Below, piece after piece: positions 1 to 5,783 of a stretch of 5,783 nt of DNA. The stretch comes from Betaproteobacteria bacterium (lineage in GTDB: Bacteria > Pseudomonadota > Gammaproteobacteria > Burkholderiales > SG8-39). The DNA is taken from the NCBI GenBank assembly GCA_011391295.1, contig JAABQT010000120.1, positions 1-5,783 of the forward strand. The letters run 5' to 3'. Numbering within the stretch: the stretch's first letter is position 1; every line of letters begins with the position of its first letter. A model generated the notes under the pieces. That model saw only the letters and a list, made by a program, of their open reading frames with translations. It ran no database searches and was not told the DNA's origin. Both the position numbers and the translations under genes were made by a program.

Positions 1-97
1 GCAGCGCTTCGCGCGCTGTTTCACCGAGCGGCCGGAGCTGATCCAGGTCGGCAACGCACTCGCTTCGTGCTGGCTATACGCCGGTGGACCTCGATAA
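1..97 (+). CDS. Oligopeptide/dipeptide ABC transporter ATP-binding protein, C-terminal end only (OppD/DppD type, partial)
   Basis: Only the last 31 codons are inside the window (reading from position 2, TAA at 95-97); the ATPase core lies upstream. The visible tail reads QRFARCFTERPEL, then an SCWLY stretch, then the stop. Two cysteines separated by 16 residues have the same spacing as the last two cysteines of the next gene (C307 and C324). This is typical of the oligopeptide-transporter C-terminal extension (oligo_HPY type), whose cysteines bind an iron-sulfur cluster in some DppD-like proteins. With a complete OppF-like ATPase directly downstream and overlapping by 14 bp, this is best read as the partner ATPase (D subunit) of a peptide or nickel-type importer. 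The assignment rests on a short tail plus context, so the substrate is unknown. Confidence 0.75.
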   Translation, partial: QRFARCFTERPELIQVGNALASCWLYAGGPR

Positions 98-1088
98 CCG
101 CCCTTTGGTGCGGTTGATCGAGGTCGGGAGAGATTTCGACGTCTCGCGGCCCTGGCTCAATCGCGTCATCGAGGGCGCGCCGCGCCAGCTGCTGCGCGCG
201 GTAGACGGCGTGTCCTTCGAGGTGCGCAAGGGCGAAACCCTCGCCCTGGTGGGCGAATCGGGCTGCGGCAAGTCGACCGTCGCGCGGCTCATTGTCGGCC
301 TGTATCCCCTGTCGCGCGGCCGCATCGAGTTCGACGGCATCGACCTCGCCGCGCCGGGCACCGACACGAGCGCCCTGCGCCGGCGCATGCAGATGATCTT
401 CCAGGACCCCTATGCCAGCCTCAATCCGCGCTGGCGCGTGCGCGACATCGTCGCCGAGCCGATCCGCGTGCTCGGCCTCGCCACCACCGAGGACGCGGAA
501 CGCGAGCGCGTCGCCGAGCTGCTGCAGCAGGTCGGCCTTGGCGCCGAGGATGGCGAGAAGTACCCGCATGAATTTTCTGGCGGGCAGCGCCAGCGTATCT
601 CGATCGCGCGCGCCCTGTCCGGCGATCCCGAATTCCTGGTGTGCGACGAACCCACCTCGGCGCTCGACGTCTCGGTACAGGCGCAGATCCTCAACCTGAT
701 GGCCGAACTGCAGGAGCGCCTCGGCCTGACCTATCTGTTCATTTCACACAACCTCGCGGTGGTATCGCACATCGCCGATCGCGTCGGCGTGATGTACCTG
801 GGGCGCGTCGTAGAACTGGCCGCTGCCGAGCAGCTGTTTGCCGCACCCGGTCACCCGTACACGCGCATGCTGATGGACGCGATCCCCGACCTGCAGATGA
901 GCGGCCGGGCGCGTACGCCGGTCGCAGGCGAAGTGCCCAATCCGCTGGCGCCGCCCGCAGGCTGCGCCTTCCACCCGCGCTGCCCGCATGCGAACGCTCG
1001 CTGCCGCAGCGAGCGGCCGCAGCTGCGCGCGATTGCCGGTGGTGCGGTCTCCTGCCACGCCGTCGAGGAGGGCCGTCTCAGCGCTTGA
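84..1088 (+). CDS. Oligopeptide/dipeptide ABC transporter ATP-binding protein (OppF/DppF type)
   Basis: A cytoplasmic ATPase of 334 residues that powers import of peptides (or related solutes) through an inner-membrane permease pair. All nucleotide-binding motifs are intact: Walker A GESGCGKST at residues 57-65, Q-loop Q107 in IFQDPYASLNP, signature FSGGQ at 164-168, Walker B FLVCDEP at 184-190 with catalytic Glu189, D-loop SALD, and switch His222. The C-terminal extension carries Cys294, 300, 307 and 324, the four-cysteine pattern of the oligo_HPY domain. Length is normal for the family. The GTG start at 84 overlaps the preceding ATPase gene by 14 bp; the frame has a stop at 39-41 and no other start codon between. 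TTG 105 or GTG 108 are possible alternatives, and none has a clear Shine-Dalgarno. The 3' end overlaps asmA tail to tail. Whether the substrate is peptides, nickel or something else cannot be told from the ATPase alone, so no symbol is given. Confidence 0.96.
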   Translation: MDLDNRPLVRLIEVGRDFDVSRPWLNRVIEGAPRQLLRAVDGVSFEVRKGETLALVGESGCGKSTVARLIVGLYPLSRGRIEFDGIDLAAPGTDTSALRRRMQMIFQDPYASLNPRWRVRDIVAEPIRVLGLATTEDAERERVAELLQQVGLGAEDGEKYPHEFSGGQRQRISIARALSGDPEFLVCDEPTSALDVSVQAQILNLMAELQERLGLTYLFISHNLAVVSHIADRVGVMYLGRVVELAAAEQLFAAPGHPYTRMLMDAIPDLQMSGRARTPVAGEVPNPLAPPAGCAFHPRCPHANARCRSERPQLRAIAGGAVSCHAVEEGRLSA

Positions 1089-2889
1089 GCAGGTCGCGCA
1101 GCTTTTGCCCGATCTTCTCTTTTGCCTTCTCCTTGACCTTCGCCGTGGCGGCCTCGCCGGCGATTGAACGGTAGTCGATCTCGTACTTCGGCGCGTCGAA
1201 CGGCCCCGTCAGCTTCACCGGGATGGTCACACCGGCCAGATGATCGAGGTCGGCGCCGCCCTGTCCCTTCGCGGTCGCCACCACCGTGGCCCTCGCAAGG
1301 TAATTCAATTGCGCATTGCCGATGTCGATGTCGCCCGCACCACTGAGGCGTACCAGTGGCGCCTTCACTTCGAGGTCGTCGTTGCGCGCCACGCCGTTCC
1401 TGATCACGAAGCTCGCCGACATTGCCGAGAAGTCCGTGCGCTGCGAGGTGTCCGCACTGTGCTGCTGCGCGGATTTCGAGCCGAATGCGGCCCTGGTCTT
1501 GCGTAGCGCCTCGGTCAGGTTGAATCCCTTTACCGCCCCGTCGCGCAACTCCACGCGCGCGCTCCCCGCAAGAGCCTTCTTCATGGCGTTCACCGATGCG
1601 CCGGCCGCCGTCACGTCCAGCGTCACGTCGCCGCGCCCTTCGAGCGCATCGCGCGCCATGAGATCCTTCACCAGGGGCCCGATGGCGACGTTTCCCAGGG
1701 TCTCCTTCATTGCCACGCGATTGCCGTTGGCATTGAGCGTCAACGCACCCCGCAGCGTGCCCTCGTAGAGCTTCGCAGAATGCGGCGCCAGGTCTGCGCG
1801 GCCGTCCGCCAGGCGCAGTTGCGCCTGCACATCGGCAAGCTTCAGCCCCTGAATTTGCAGGGCCCCAACGCGCAGCTTGCCGTCGGCGCGCAGGCCCTTG
1901 AGCGCGGACAGGTCGACGGGTACGTCGACATCGACCTTGGCATTCGCGCCCGCTGCCGGTTTGGCATTGGGACTGGCCTGCAGATAGCGATCCAGATTCA
2001 CTTTGTCCACGTCGACGTCGAAGCTGTAGCGCGGCGCGGAAAAACCCGCCATCCCCGCCTTCGCTTTCGCCGTGGTCTCGTCGAACCTCGCGACGAGATC
2101 GGCGTTGATGCTTTCCTTTATGGCGTCGGCGCGCACATCGCCCGAGAGCGTCAGGGCGAGGCGGCTGAATTGCGCCGCGACGCCCTCGACTTTCAGGCTG
2201 AGGCCGCTGAGCGCGTACTGCCTGCGCGCCAGGCTGAAGCGGTAGCCGGTTTCCAGTGCCACCTTGGCGTCCACCAGCGGGTGCTTGCCCTGCAGCAGCG
2301 CGCCCAGGCTGAGATTGCCCGGCACGTCCTCGGCGATGCGCCCGGTGCGAAGGTCCAGGTGCCGGATTTCCAGCGTCTGCCCGCTGCCCTCGTCGCGGTA
2401 GGCGAGGGTGCCGTTCTCGAACCGGATCCCCGCCACGTCGAACTTCACCTTGGCGGGCCGCGACGGCGTGCCGCCCGGCTTCGTGCCGCCCCCGGCGCCG
2501 AGCAGATCCTCGAAATCGAACTTGCCGCCCGCAGCGCGGATCACGCTCGCCTTCAGGCCCGAGATGCGCACCTGGTCCACGAGGGCTTCGCCACGCAGCA
2601 GCGGCAGCAATTGCACCGAAACGTGGGCCGCATCGAACGCGGCAAAATCATGCTCGCTCGCGCGCCGCGACAGCGTCACCCGGCCCACGGAAACGCCGAG
2701 CGAAGGCCAGAACGCGAGCTTCACGTCGCCGTGGAACTTGAGCGTGCGGCCGGTGCGTTCCTGCACCAGTTTGCCCAGTTCGGATTTGTACTGGTTGGGG
2801 TCGAAGGTAAGCGCCAGGATCGCCGACCCGATCACCAGCAGCGCCGTGAGAACCAGCAAGGCGTAGAGCGAGTACTTGAGCCATTTCAT
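1078..2889 (-). CDS. asmA: AsmA family protein
   Basis: A 603-residue envelope protein close in length to E. coli AsmA (about 617). Residues 7-28 form one hydrophobic segment after MKWLKYS, an uncleaved N-terminal anchor, with the rest predicted periplasmic. The family hallmark follows: [20 protein letters not shown] at about 29-48, then [13 protein letters not shown] at 61-73. A Gly/Pro-rich linker lies at about 131-145. The AsmA C-terminal region is recognisable at [11 protein letters not shown] (448-458), [16 protein letters not shown] (485-500) and [15 protein letters not shown] (558-572). It ends in a Lys-rich, probably helical tail (582-603). AsmA-like proteins affect outer-membrane biogenesis, and the superfamily (YhdP, TamB) is now viewed as bridge-like carriers of phospholipid between the membranes; applying that here is inference. 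The ATG overlaps the nucleotidase stop (ATGA), with GGAGG 8 nt upstream. Confidence 0.92.
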   Translation of the reverse strand: MKWLKYSLYALLVLTALLVIGSAILALTFDPNQYKSELGKLVQERTGRTLKFHGDVKLAFWPSLGVSVGRVTLSRRASEHDFAAFDAAHVSVQLLPLLRGEALVDQVRISGLKASVIRAAGGKFDFEDLLGAGGGTKPGGTPSRPAKVKFDVAGIRFENGTLAYRDEGSGQTLEIRHLDLRTGRIAEDVPGNLSLGALLQGKHPLVDAKVALETGYRFSLARRQYALSGLSLKVEGVAAQFSRLALTLSGDVRADAIKESINADLVARFDETTAKAKAGMAGFSAPRYSFDVDVDKVNLDRYLQASPNAKPAAGANAKVDVDVPVDLSALKGLRADGKLRVGALQIQGLKLADVQAQLRLADGRADLAPHSAKLYEGTLRGALTLNANGNRVAMKETLGNVAIGPLVKDLMARDALEGRGDVTLDVTAAGASVNAMKKALAGSARVELRDGAVKGFNLTEALRKTRAAFGSKSAQQHSADTSQRTDFSAMSASFVIRNGVARNDDLEVKAPLVRLSGAGDIDIGNAQLNYLARATVVATAKGQGGADLDHLAGVTIPVKLTGPFDAPKYEIDYRSIAGEAATAKVKEKAKEKIGQKLRDLLKR

Positions 2890-3788
2890 GCGGGTTTCCT
2901 CCCGGCGACGCCGTAGGGCACGTGCCCGGTGGCCACGTGCCGGCCGGCAGATTCGACGTGCCCACGCTGGTCGTCAAAATAGAAATCGGGTTCGAAGGCC
3001 CCGAGGAACTCGCCCTTGTCGAGCCCCCCGAGGAACAGGGCCTCATCCACCTCGACCTTCCAGTGCATGAGGGTCCTCACGGCGCGCTCGTGCGCCGGCG
3101 CGCTGCGCGCGGTCACCAGCGCGGTGCGCAGCTTCATGCTGGTGCCCGCGGTCTGCAGCCGGTGCAGCGCTTCCAGCAGCGGCTTGAAGGGACCGGGCGG
3201 CAGCGGAATGTCCACGCGCGCGGTCTCATGGCGCGTGAAGGCGTCCAGGCCGTCGGCCTGGTAGACGCGCTCGGCCTCGTCGGAGAACAGCACCGCGTCG
3301 CCGTCGAACGCAATGCGCACCTCGTCCAGGTGACGGCTCCCGGCCTGCGCGGATTCCGGCACCACGCGCGCCGCCGGGATCCTGGCGTCGAGCGCGCGCA
3401 TCACGTCTTGCTCGTTGGCCGAAAGAAACAGGTTCGCGCGCAGCGCGTCGAGATACTTGTAGGGCTGCCGCCCGCGGGTAAACACGCCGCGTTCCACGCG
3501 CAAGCCGGCGCGCTGCGCCGAGCGGAACACGCGCAGCCCGCTCACCGGGTCGTTCTTGGACAGGATCACCACTTCCACGCGCTGCGCGTCGGGCGTATTG
3601 AAGGCGAGGAGCTTTTTCACCAGGGGAAAAGCCACACCCTGCTTTGCCGGCACGTCGATGCGCCCGAGCTGCAGCGCCACGTAGGCGCCCTCGCCGTCGC
3701 GGTCGAAGATGCGGTTCTCTTCCTCGAAGTCGAACAGCGCCCGCGAGGAGATCGCGACTACAAGCTTGCCGTCAAAGGTCACAGGCAT
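2886..3788 (-). CDS. 5'-nucleotidase, cytosolic NT5C1-like family (HAD fold)
   Basis: A 300-residue soluble protein predicted to hydrolyse nucleoside 5'-monophosphates (AMP/IMP-type in characterised eukaryotic cN-I relatives) to nucleoside and phosphate. It is recognised by [15 protein letters not shown] (14-28), [10 protein letters not shown] (116-125) and the HAD motifs. Motif I is [12 protein letters not shown] (160-171) with predicted nucleophile Asp162 and Asp164. Motif II is LVTARSA (224-230). The motif III lysine is probably Lys258 in GGLDKG. Motif IV is YFDDQ (270-274) with Asp272 and Asp273. The family ending HVPYGVA (289-295) is present. Length fits the family and there is no signal peptide. 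The ATG at 3788 matches the usual family N-terminus (a few residues before [13 protein letters not shown]). It sits 5 nt beyond the CCA end of the tRNA-Gly gene and has no Shine-Dalgarno. The stop overlaps the asmA ATG. Substrate preference is not determinable here. Confidence 0.92.
   Translation of the reverse strand: MPVTFDGKLVVAISSRALFDFEEENRIFDRDGEGAYVALQLGRIDVPAKQGVAFPLVKKLLAFNTPDAQRVEVVILSKNDPVSGLRVFRSAQRAGLRVERGVFTRGRQPYKYLDALRANLFLSANEQDVMRALDARIPAARVVPESAQAGSRHLDEVRIAFDGDAVLFSDEAERVYQADGLDAFTRHETARVDIPLPPGPFKPLLEALHRLQTAGTSMKLRTALVTARSAPAHERAVRTLMHWKVEVDEALFLGGLDKGEFLGAFEPDFYFDDQRGHVESAGRHVATGHVPYGVAGRKPA
2898..2902 (-). promoter_or_regulatory. Ribosome binding site of asmA
   Basis: Read on the minus strand this is a perfect GGAGG, 8 nt before the asmA ATG at 2889. 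It lies inside the last codons of the nucleotidase gene and is the strongest Shine-Dalgarno seen in the window. It fixes the asmA start and suggests asmA can load ribosomes independently of, as well as through, coupling to the upstream gene. Confidence 0.8.
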
Positions 3789-3793
3789 GGCCG

Positions 3794-3867
3794 TGGAGCG
3801 GGTGAAGGGAATCGAACCCTCGTATGCAGCTTGGGAAGCTGCCGTTCTGCCATTGAACTACACCCGC
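3794..3867 (-). tRNA. tRNA-Gly (anticodon CCC)
   Basis: Read on the minus strand, the 74-nt gene folds into a complete cloverleaf. The acceptor is GCGGGTG (3867-3861) pairing with CACCCGC (3804-3798), with discriminator U and a genome-encoded CCA (3796-3794). The D stem is GTTC/GAAC around AATGGCA. The anticodon stem is GCAGC/GCTGC with loop TTCCCAA, giving anticodon CCC at 3835-3833. The T arm has loop TTCGATT, with one G-U pair in its stem. CCC reads GGG glycine codons. The gene is followed within 5 nt by the nucleotidase ATG with no terminator between, so it is almost certainly co-transcribed with that gene and released by 3' processing. No other tRNA lies beside it. Confidence 0.97.
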
Positions 3868-3879
3868 GGGTTGAACGCG

Positions 3880-3906
3880 AGTGTATCATTACCCCTTATG
3901 ATTCAA
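3880..3906 (-). promoter_or_regulatory. Candidate promoter of the tRNA-Gly / nucleotidase / asmA unit
   Basis: On the minus strand there is an extended -10, TG-A-TACACT (TG at 3888-3887, hexamer 3885-3880, 4 of 6 to TATAAT), and a possible -35 TTGAAT (3906-3901) with a short 15-bp spacer. Predicted initiation near 3873 gives a tRNA 5' leader of about 6 nt, which suits RNase P processing. The -35 lies inside the first codons of thiS. The hexamers are imperfect, so this is a candidate based on position and AT-richness. Confidence 0.4.
3884..3889 (+). promoter_or_regulatory. Candidate -10 element of the thiS-thiG-trmB unit
   Basis: TATCAT matches the sigma-70 -10 consensus at 5 of 6 positions and lies in the only spacer upstream of thiS. 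Initiation would fall near 3896, 2 nt before the thiS ATG, giving an essentially leaderless message. No convincing -35 is found at 16-18 bp, where the tRNA acceptor sequence lies. An alternative is transcription entering from further upstream, antisense to the tRNA. Confidence 0.3.
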
Positions 3907-4101
3907 GTGATTGTGAATGGCGCGGCGCACCGGCTCGAGCGCCCGCTCGACGTTGCCGCACTGATCGCGCGCCTCGAACTTTCCGGCAAGAGGATCGCCG
4001 TGGAGCGCAACGGCGAGATCGTGCCGAAGAGCGCGCACGGCGACACGCTGGTGACCGACGGCGACCGGCTGGAGATCGTGGTTGCGGTGGGGGGCGGATG
4101 A
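3898..4101 (+). CDS. thiS: Sulfur carrier protein ThiS
   Basis: A 67-residue ubiquitin-fold protein that carries sulfur as a C-terminal thiocarboxylate (after adenylation by ThiF or a MoeB-like enzyme) and delivers it to ThiG for thiazole formation in thiamine biosynthesis. The sequence starts [16 protein letters not shown], contains the family core [16 protein letters not shown] (32-47) and [10 protein letters not shown] (55-64), and ends in GGG, which provides the obligatory C-terminal Gly-Gly. Length matches ThiS (about 65-70). The ATG at 3898 is the only plausible start and gives the standard N-terminal beta strand. No Shine-Dalgarno precedes it, and only 30 bp separate it from the divergent tRNA. 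Its stop overlaps the thiG ATG (ATGA). No ThiF gene is in the window. Confidence 0.95.
   Translation: MIQVIVNGAAHRLERPLDVAALIARLELSGKRIAVERNGEIVPKSAHGDTLVTDGDRLEIVVAVGGG
4086..4097 (+). promoter_or_regulatory. Ribosome binding region of thiG within the ThiS Gly-Gly codons
   Basis: The purine-rich run GGTGGGGGGCGG directly precedes the thiG ATG at 4098. The same bases encode the last residues of ThiS (Val and the terminal glycines), so the ThiS C-terminus that must be Gly-rich for catalysis also supplies the G-rich initiation region for thiG. It is not a canonical AGGAGG and sits close to the start, so re-initiation through the ATGA overlap probably contributes. Confidence 0.5.
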
Positions 4102-4901
4102 ACGACGAATTCGTCGTTGCCGGGAAGAGCTTCTCGTCCCGCCTGCTGATCGGCACCGGCAAGTACAGGGATTTCGCGCAAACGCGCGCCGCGGTGGAAG
4201 CCTCCGGCGCCGAAATCGTGACGGTGGCGATCCGCCGCACCAACATCGGCCAGAACCCGAACGAGCCGAGCCTGCTGGAGGCGCTGCCGCCCTCGAAATT
4301 CACCTACCTGCCGAACACCGCGGGCTGCTACAGCGCGGAGGACGCGGTACGCACGCTGCGCCTCGCGCGCGAGCTGCTCGACGGACACGATCTCGTGAAG
4401 CTCGAAGTGCTCGGCGATGCGCATACGCTGTATCCGAACATGCCGGAAACGCTGCAGGCGACCGCGCAGCTGGTGAAGGACGGCTTCAAGGTGATGGTGT
4501 ACTGCTCCGACGACCCGTTCCAGGCAAAGATGCTCCAGGATCTCGGTTGCGTCGCCATCATGCCGCTCGCCTCCCTCATCGGCTCGGGCATGGGGATCCT
4601 CAATCCCTGGAACGTGCAGCTCGTGATCGACGCGGTGGACCTGCCGGTGATCGTGGACGCCGGCGTCGGCACGGCCTCCGACGCGGCGATCGCCATGGAA
4701 CTGGGCTGCGACGGCGTGCTGATGAATACCGCAGTCGCGGCGGCCAAGGACCCGGTACTGATGGCGCGCGCCATGAAGAAGGCGGTGGAAGCGGGACGCG
4801 AGGCGTTCCTCGCCGGCCGCATGGCGAAAAAACTCTACAGCGCTGCGCCCTCCTCTCCGGCCGAAGGGACGATCTCGCCTTCCCGCAGCAAGGCGGCTTG
4901 A
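4098..4901 (+). CDS. thiG: Thiazole synthase ThiG
   Basis: A 267-residue cytoplasmic TIM-barrel enzyme that condenses 1-deoxy-D-xylulose 5-phosphate, dehydroglycine and ThiS-thiocarboxylate sulfur into the thiazole phosphate precursor of thiamine. Recognisable blocks are LLIGTGKY (16-23), [18 protein letters not shown] (43-60), [15 protein letters not shown] (71-85), LVKLEVLGD (99-107), [16 protein letters not shown] (155-170), [14 protein letters not shown] (184-197) and GVLMNTAV (206-213). By alignment from memory with the B. subtilis enzyme, Lys101 is the Schiff-base lysine, with Glu103 and Asp187 as the other active-site acids. All are intact. The ATG overlaps the thiS stop (ATGA), which ties the two partners together translationally. 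The 3' end overlaps the TTG start of trmB. The last 20 or so residues (after [11 protein letters not shown]) are a variable tail normal for the family. Confidence 0.97.
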   Translation: MNDEFVVAGKSFSSRLLIGTGKYRDFAQTRAAVEASGAEIVTVAIRRTNIGQNPNEPSLLEALPPSKFTYLPNTAGCYSAEDAVRTLRLARELLDGHDLVKLEVLGDAHTLYPNMPETLQATAQLVKDGFKVMVYCSDDPFQAKMLQDLGCVAIMPLASLIGSGMGILNPWNVQLVIDAVDLPVIVDAGVGTASDAAIAMELGCDGVLMNTAVAAAKDPVLMARAMKKAVEAGREAFLAGRMAKKLYSAAPSSPAEGTISPSRSKAA

Positions 4902-5548
4902 CGCGCGGCATCCGCAGCTATGTCCTGCGCCAGGGCAGAACGACGCCCGCGCAGCGGCGGGCGCTCGATGAGCTGCTGCCAGCCCTTGGTCTGGCATACC
5001 GCCCGGAAATCCTTCAGCCCCGCGCCGTCTTCGGCCGCGAGGCGCCGCTGGTGCTCGAGATCGGCTCTGGCATGGGCGAGACCACCGCTCAAATCGCCGC
5101 CGAACAACCCGGCACGGACTTCATCGCCGTCGAAGTACACGGACCCGGTGTCGGCAGCCTGCTCAAGCGCATCGCCGAACAGCGACTTGCCAACCTGCGC
5201 CTCATCCGCCACGACGCGGCCGAGGTACTCGAGCACATGATCGCCGACGGCGCGCTCGCCGGCCTGCACCTGTTCTTTCCCGACCCCTGGCCAAAGAAGC
5301 GCCACCACAAGCGCCGCCTCGTGCAGCCGGCCTTCGCCGCGCTCGCGGCGCGCAAGCTCGCGCCCGGCGGCTACCTGCACGCGGCGACCGACTGGCCCGA
5401 GTACGCTGAGCAGATGGCACGAGTCTTCGACGCCGAACCGCTGCTTGCGCGCGCCGTACAACCCGGAGCGCGCCCGCTTACCAAGTTCGAGCAACGCGGG
5501 TTGAAGCTCGGCCACGAAGTCCGCGACCTCGTCTATCGCAGGCGCTGA
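4898..5548 (+). CDS. trmB: tRNA (guanine-N7-)-methyltransferase TrmB
   Basis: A 216-residue SAM-dependent enzyme that makes m7G at position 46 in the variable loop of many tRNAs. It starts with [15 protein letters not shown] (5-19), the conserved lead-in of proteobacterial TrmB. The SAM-binding motif is LEIGSGMGE (53-61), followed by [14 protein letters not shown] (76-89). The family signature is [17 protein letters not shown] (126-142), followed by [11 protein letters not shown] (163-173) and [12 protein letters not shown] (195-206). The chosen start is TTG at 4898, whose last two bases belong to the thiG TGA (TTGA overlap). AAGG lies 4 nt upstream, and no ATG or GTG occurs in frame near the expected N-terminus. 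Length is slightly shorter than the E. coli protein (about 239), mostly at the N-terminus. Coupling to thiG implies expression from the thi promoter, with no known biochemical link. Confidence 0.95.
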   Translation: MTRGIRSYVLRQGRTTPAQRRALDELLPALGLAYRPEILQPRAVFGREAPLVLEIGSGMGETTAQIAAEQPGTDFIAVEVHGPGVGSLLKRIAEQRLANLRLIRHDAAEVLEHMIADGALAGLHLFFPDPWPKKRHHKRRLVQPAFAALAARKLAPGGYLHAATDWPEYAEQMARVFDAEPLLARAVQPGARPLTKFEQRGLKLGHEVRDLVYRRR

Positions 5549-5567
5549 TCGAGGACCGCTCGGCGCC
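5541..5567. terminator. Possible hairpin between convergent trmB and hslR (weak)
   Basis: An outer stem GGCGC (5541-5545) pairs with GCGCC (5563-5567), and an inner stem CGAG (5550-5553) pairs with CTCG (5559-5562) around a 5-nt loop. A 4-nt bulge contains most of the trmB stop codon. The hairpin spans most of the 21-bp convergent gap and could end transcription in both directions, but no T-run follows on either strand. It does not meet the usual intrinsic-terminator rule and may be chance in GC-rich DNA. Confidence 0.25.
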
Positions 5568-5569
5568 CG

Positions 5570-5783
5570 CTATGGGTCCGAATCGGTGAAGTCGACCAAT
5601 TTGCGCCGGTCCCGCTTGGTTGGCCGGCCCTTGAGGGCCGCGGTCGGCTCGGCGCCCAAGCGGCGCAGATCGGCGCGCCGCTCGCGCTCGGCGCGACTTG
5701 CCTCGGACTCCGCATAGAGCTTGCGCGCCTGCACCGCCGGCCCGCGCTTATCCGAGAGCGCCGTGACCTGGATGTTCCAGACG
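5570..5783 (-). CDS. hslR: Heat shock protein Hsp15, S4-family RNA-binding protein (C-terminal part)
   Basis: The last 70 codons of a gene that enters from the right edge; the stop is TAG at 5572-5570 on the minus strand. The visible part reads VWNIQVTALSDKRGPAVQAR, then KLYAESEASRAERERRADLR, then a basic tail KGRPTKRDRRKLVDF. This is the pattern of the Hsp15 C-terminus: SxKRGPA, a LYxE helix rich in Glu and Arg, then RPxKRDRR. The S4 domain that gives the family its name would be in the missing N-terminal half. In E. coli, Hsp15 binds free 50S subunits that still carry a nascent chain and helps recycle them after heat shock. The gene converges on trmB across 21 bp. The identification rests on the tail only, but that tail is distinctive. 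Confidence 0.85.
   Translation of the reverse strand, partial: VWNIQVTALSDKRGPAVQARKLYAESEASRAERERRADLRRLGAEPTAALKGRPTKRDRRKLVDFTDSDP

Noticed and set aside
21..569. A minus-strand open frame of 182 codons opposite the ABC ATPase
   Set aside because: It mirrors the conserved Walker and signature region of the ATPase on the other strand and shows no protein family of its own.
1780..2916. A 378-codon plus-strand open frame opposite asmA
   Set aside because: It lies wholly antisense to a clear AsmA gene. The His/Arg/Gln/Ala-rich composition is that of a shadow frame, and there is no ribosome site or recognisable motif.
2916..2939. A perfect 12-bp palindrome GGGCACGTGCCC followed by a second CACGTG, resembling an operator
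   Set aside because: It lies inside the nucleotidase coding sequence, where repeated His-Val codons (CAC GTG) in the GHV...RHV...GHV stretch explain both copies. There is no promoter nearby.
3868..3897. A TPP riboswitch expected in front of thiamine genes
   Set aside because: Thirty bases cannot hold the aptamer, and no THI-box-like segment is seen on the thiS strand here.
2922..4901. A 659-codon open frame on the plus strand that runs antisense to the nucleotidase and tRNA and then continues into ThiG
   Set aside because: Only the last 267 codons (from 4098) match a known protein. The upstream part is the GC-rich mirror of the nucleotidase gene and runs across a tRNA gene, so it is open by codon bias and not coding.
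3903..4997. A 364-codon minus-strand open frame opposite thiS and thiG
   Set aside because: It is antisense to two unambiguous genes, has Arg/His/Ala-rich low-information sequence and no domain.
5549..5569. A possible small gene or RNA in the gap between trmB and hslR
   Set aside because: The gap is only 21 bp and holds at most a weak hairpin, with no room for a gene.

Overview
This is an ordinary, densely packed chromosomal stretch from a high-GC (roughly two-thirds G+C by eye) Gram-negative bacterium. It is most likely a betaproteobacterium. The pointers are an AsmA-type envelope protein, a bacterial NT5C1-like 5'-nucleotidase, a TrmB with the N-terminal [10 protein letters not shown] stretch, a ThiG of the betaproteobacterial style, and an Hsp15 C-terminal tail. 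The genus cannot be fixed from the sequence. No mobile element, CRISPR array, phage gene or sign of recent transfer is visible.

Layout. (1) Positions 1-1088, plus strand: the last codons of one oligopeptide/dipeptide ABC transporter ATPase, overlapped by a complete second ATPase of the OppF/DppF type. This is the end of a peptide-uptake operon whose other genes lie upstream of the window. (2) Positions 1078-3867, minus strand: a tRNA-Gly(CCC) gene, a 5'-nucleotidase of the cytosolic NT5C1-like family and an AsmA-family protein, in that order of transcription. The nucleotidase start codon is only 5 nt from the tRNA CCA end, and the nucleotidase and asmA overlap by ATGA. AsmA converges on the ABC ATPase with an 11-bp tail overlap. 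(3) Positions 3868-3897: a 30-bp divergent spacer, the most AT-rich patch of the window, with candidate overlapping -10 elements for the tRNA unit (leftward) and the thi unit (rightward). (4) Positions 3898-5548, plus strand: thiS, thiG and trmB, joined by ATGA and TTGA stop/start overlaps. (5) Positions 5570-5783, minus strand: the C-terminal 70 codons of Hsp15 (hslR), converging on trmB across 21 bp.

How the genes work together. ThiS carries sulfur as a C-terminal thiocarboxylate and ThiG uses it to build the thiazole half of thiamine, so the coupling of these two is functional. TrmB (tRNA m7G46 methyltransferase), Hsp15 (rescue of 50S subunits carrying nascent chains) and tRNA-Gly all belong to translation but are joined only by position. 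The nucleotidase-asmA pair is a transcriptional partnership with no obvious shared pathway.

I found no novel multi-gene system here. The points most worth a second look concern expression architecture: a tRNA placed almost directly on an mRNA start codon, a very short shared divergent promoter, and the absence of room for a TPP riboswitch in front of thiSG.
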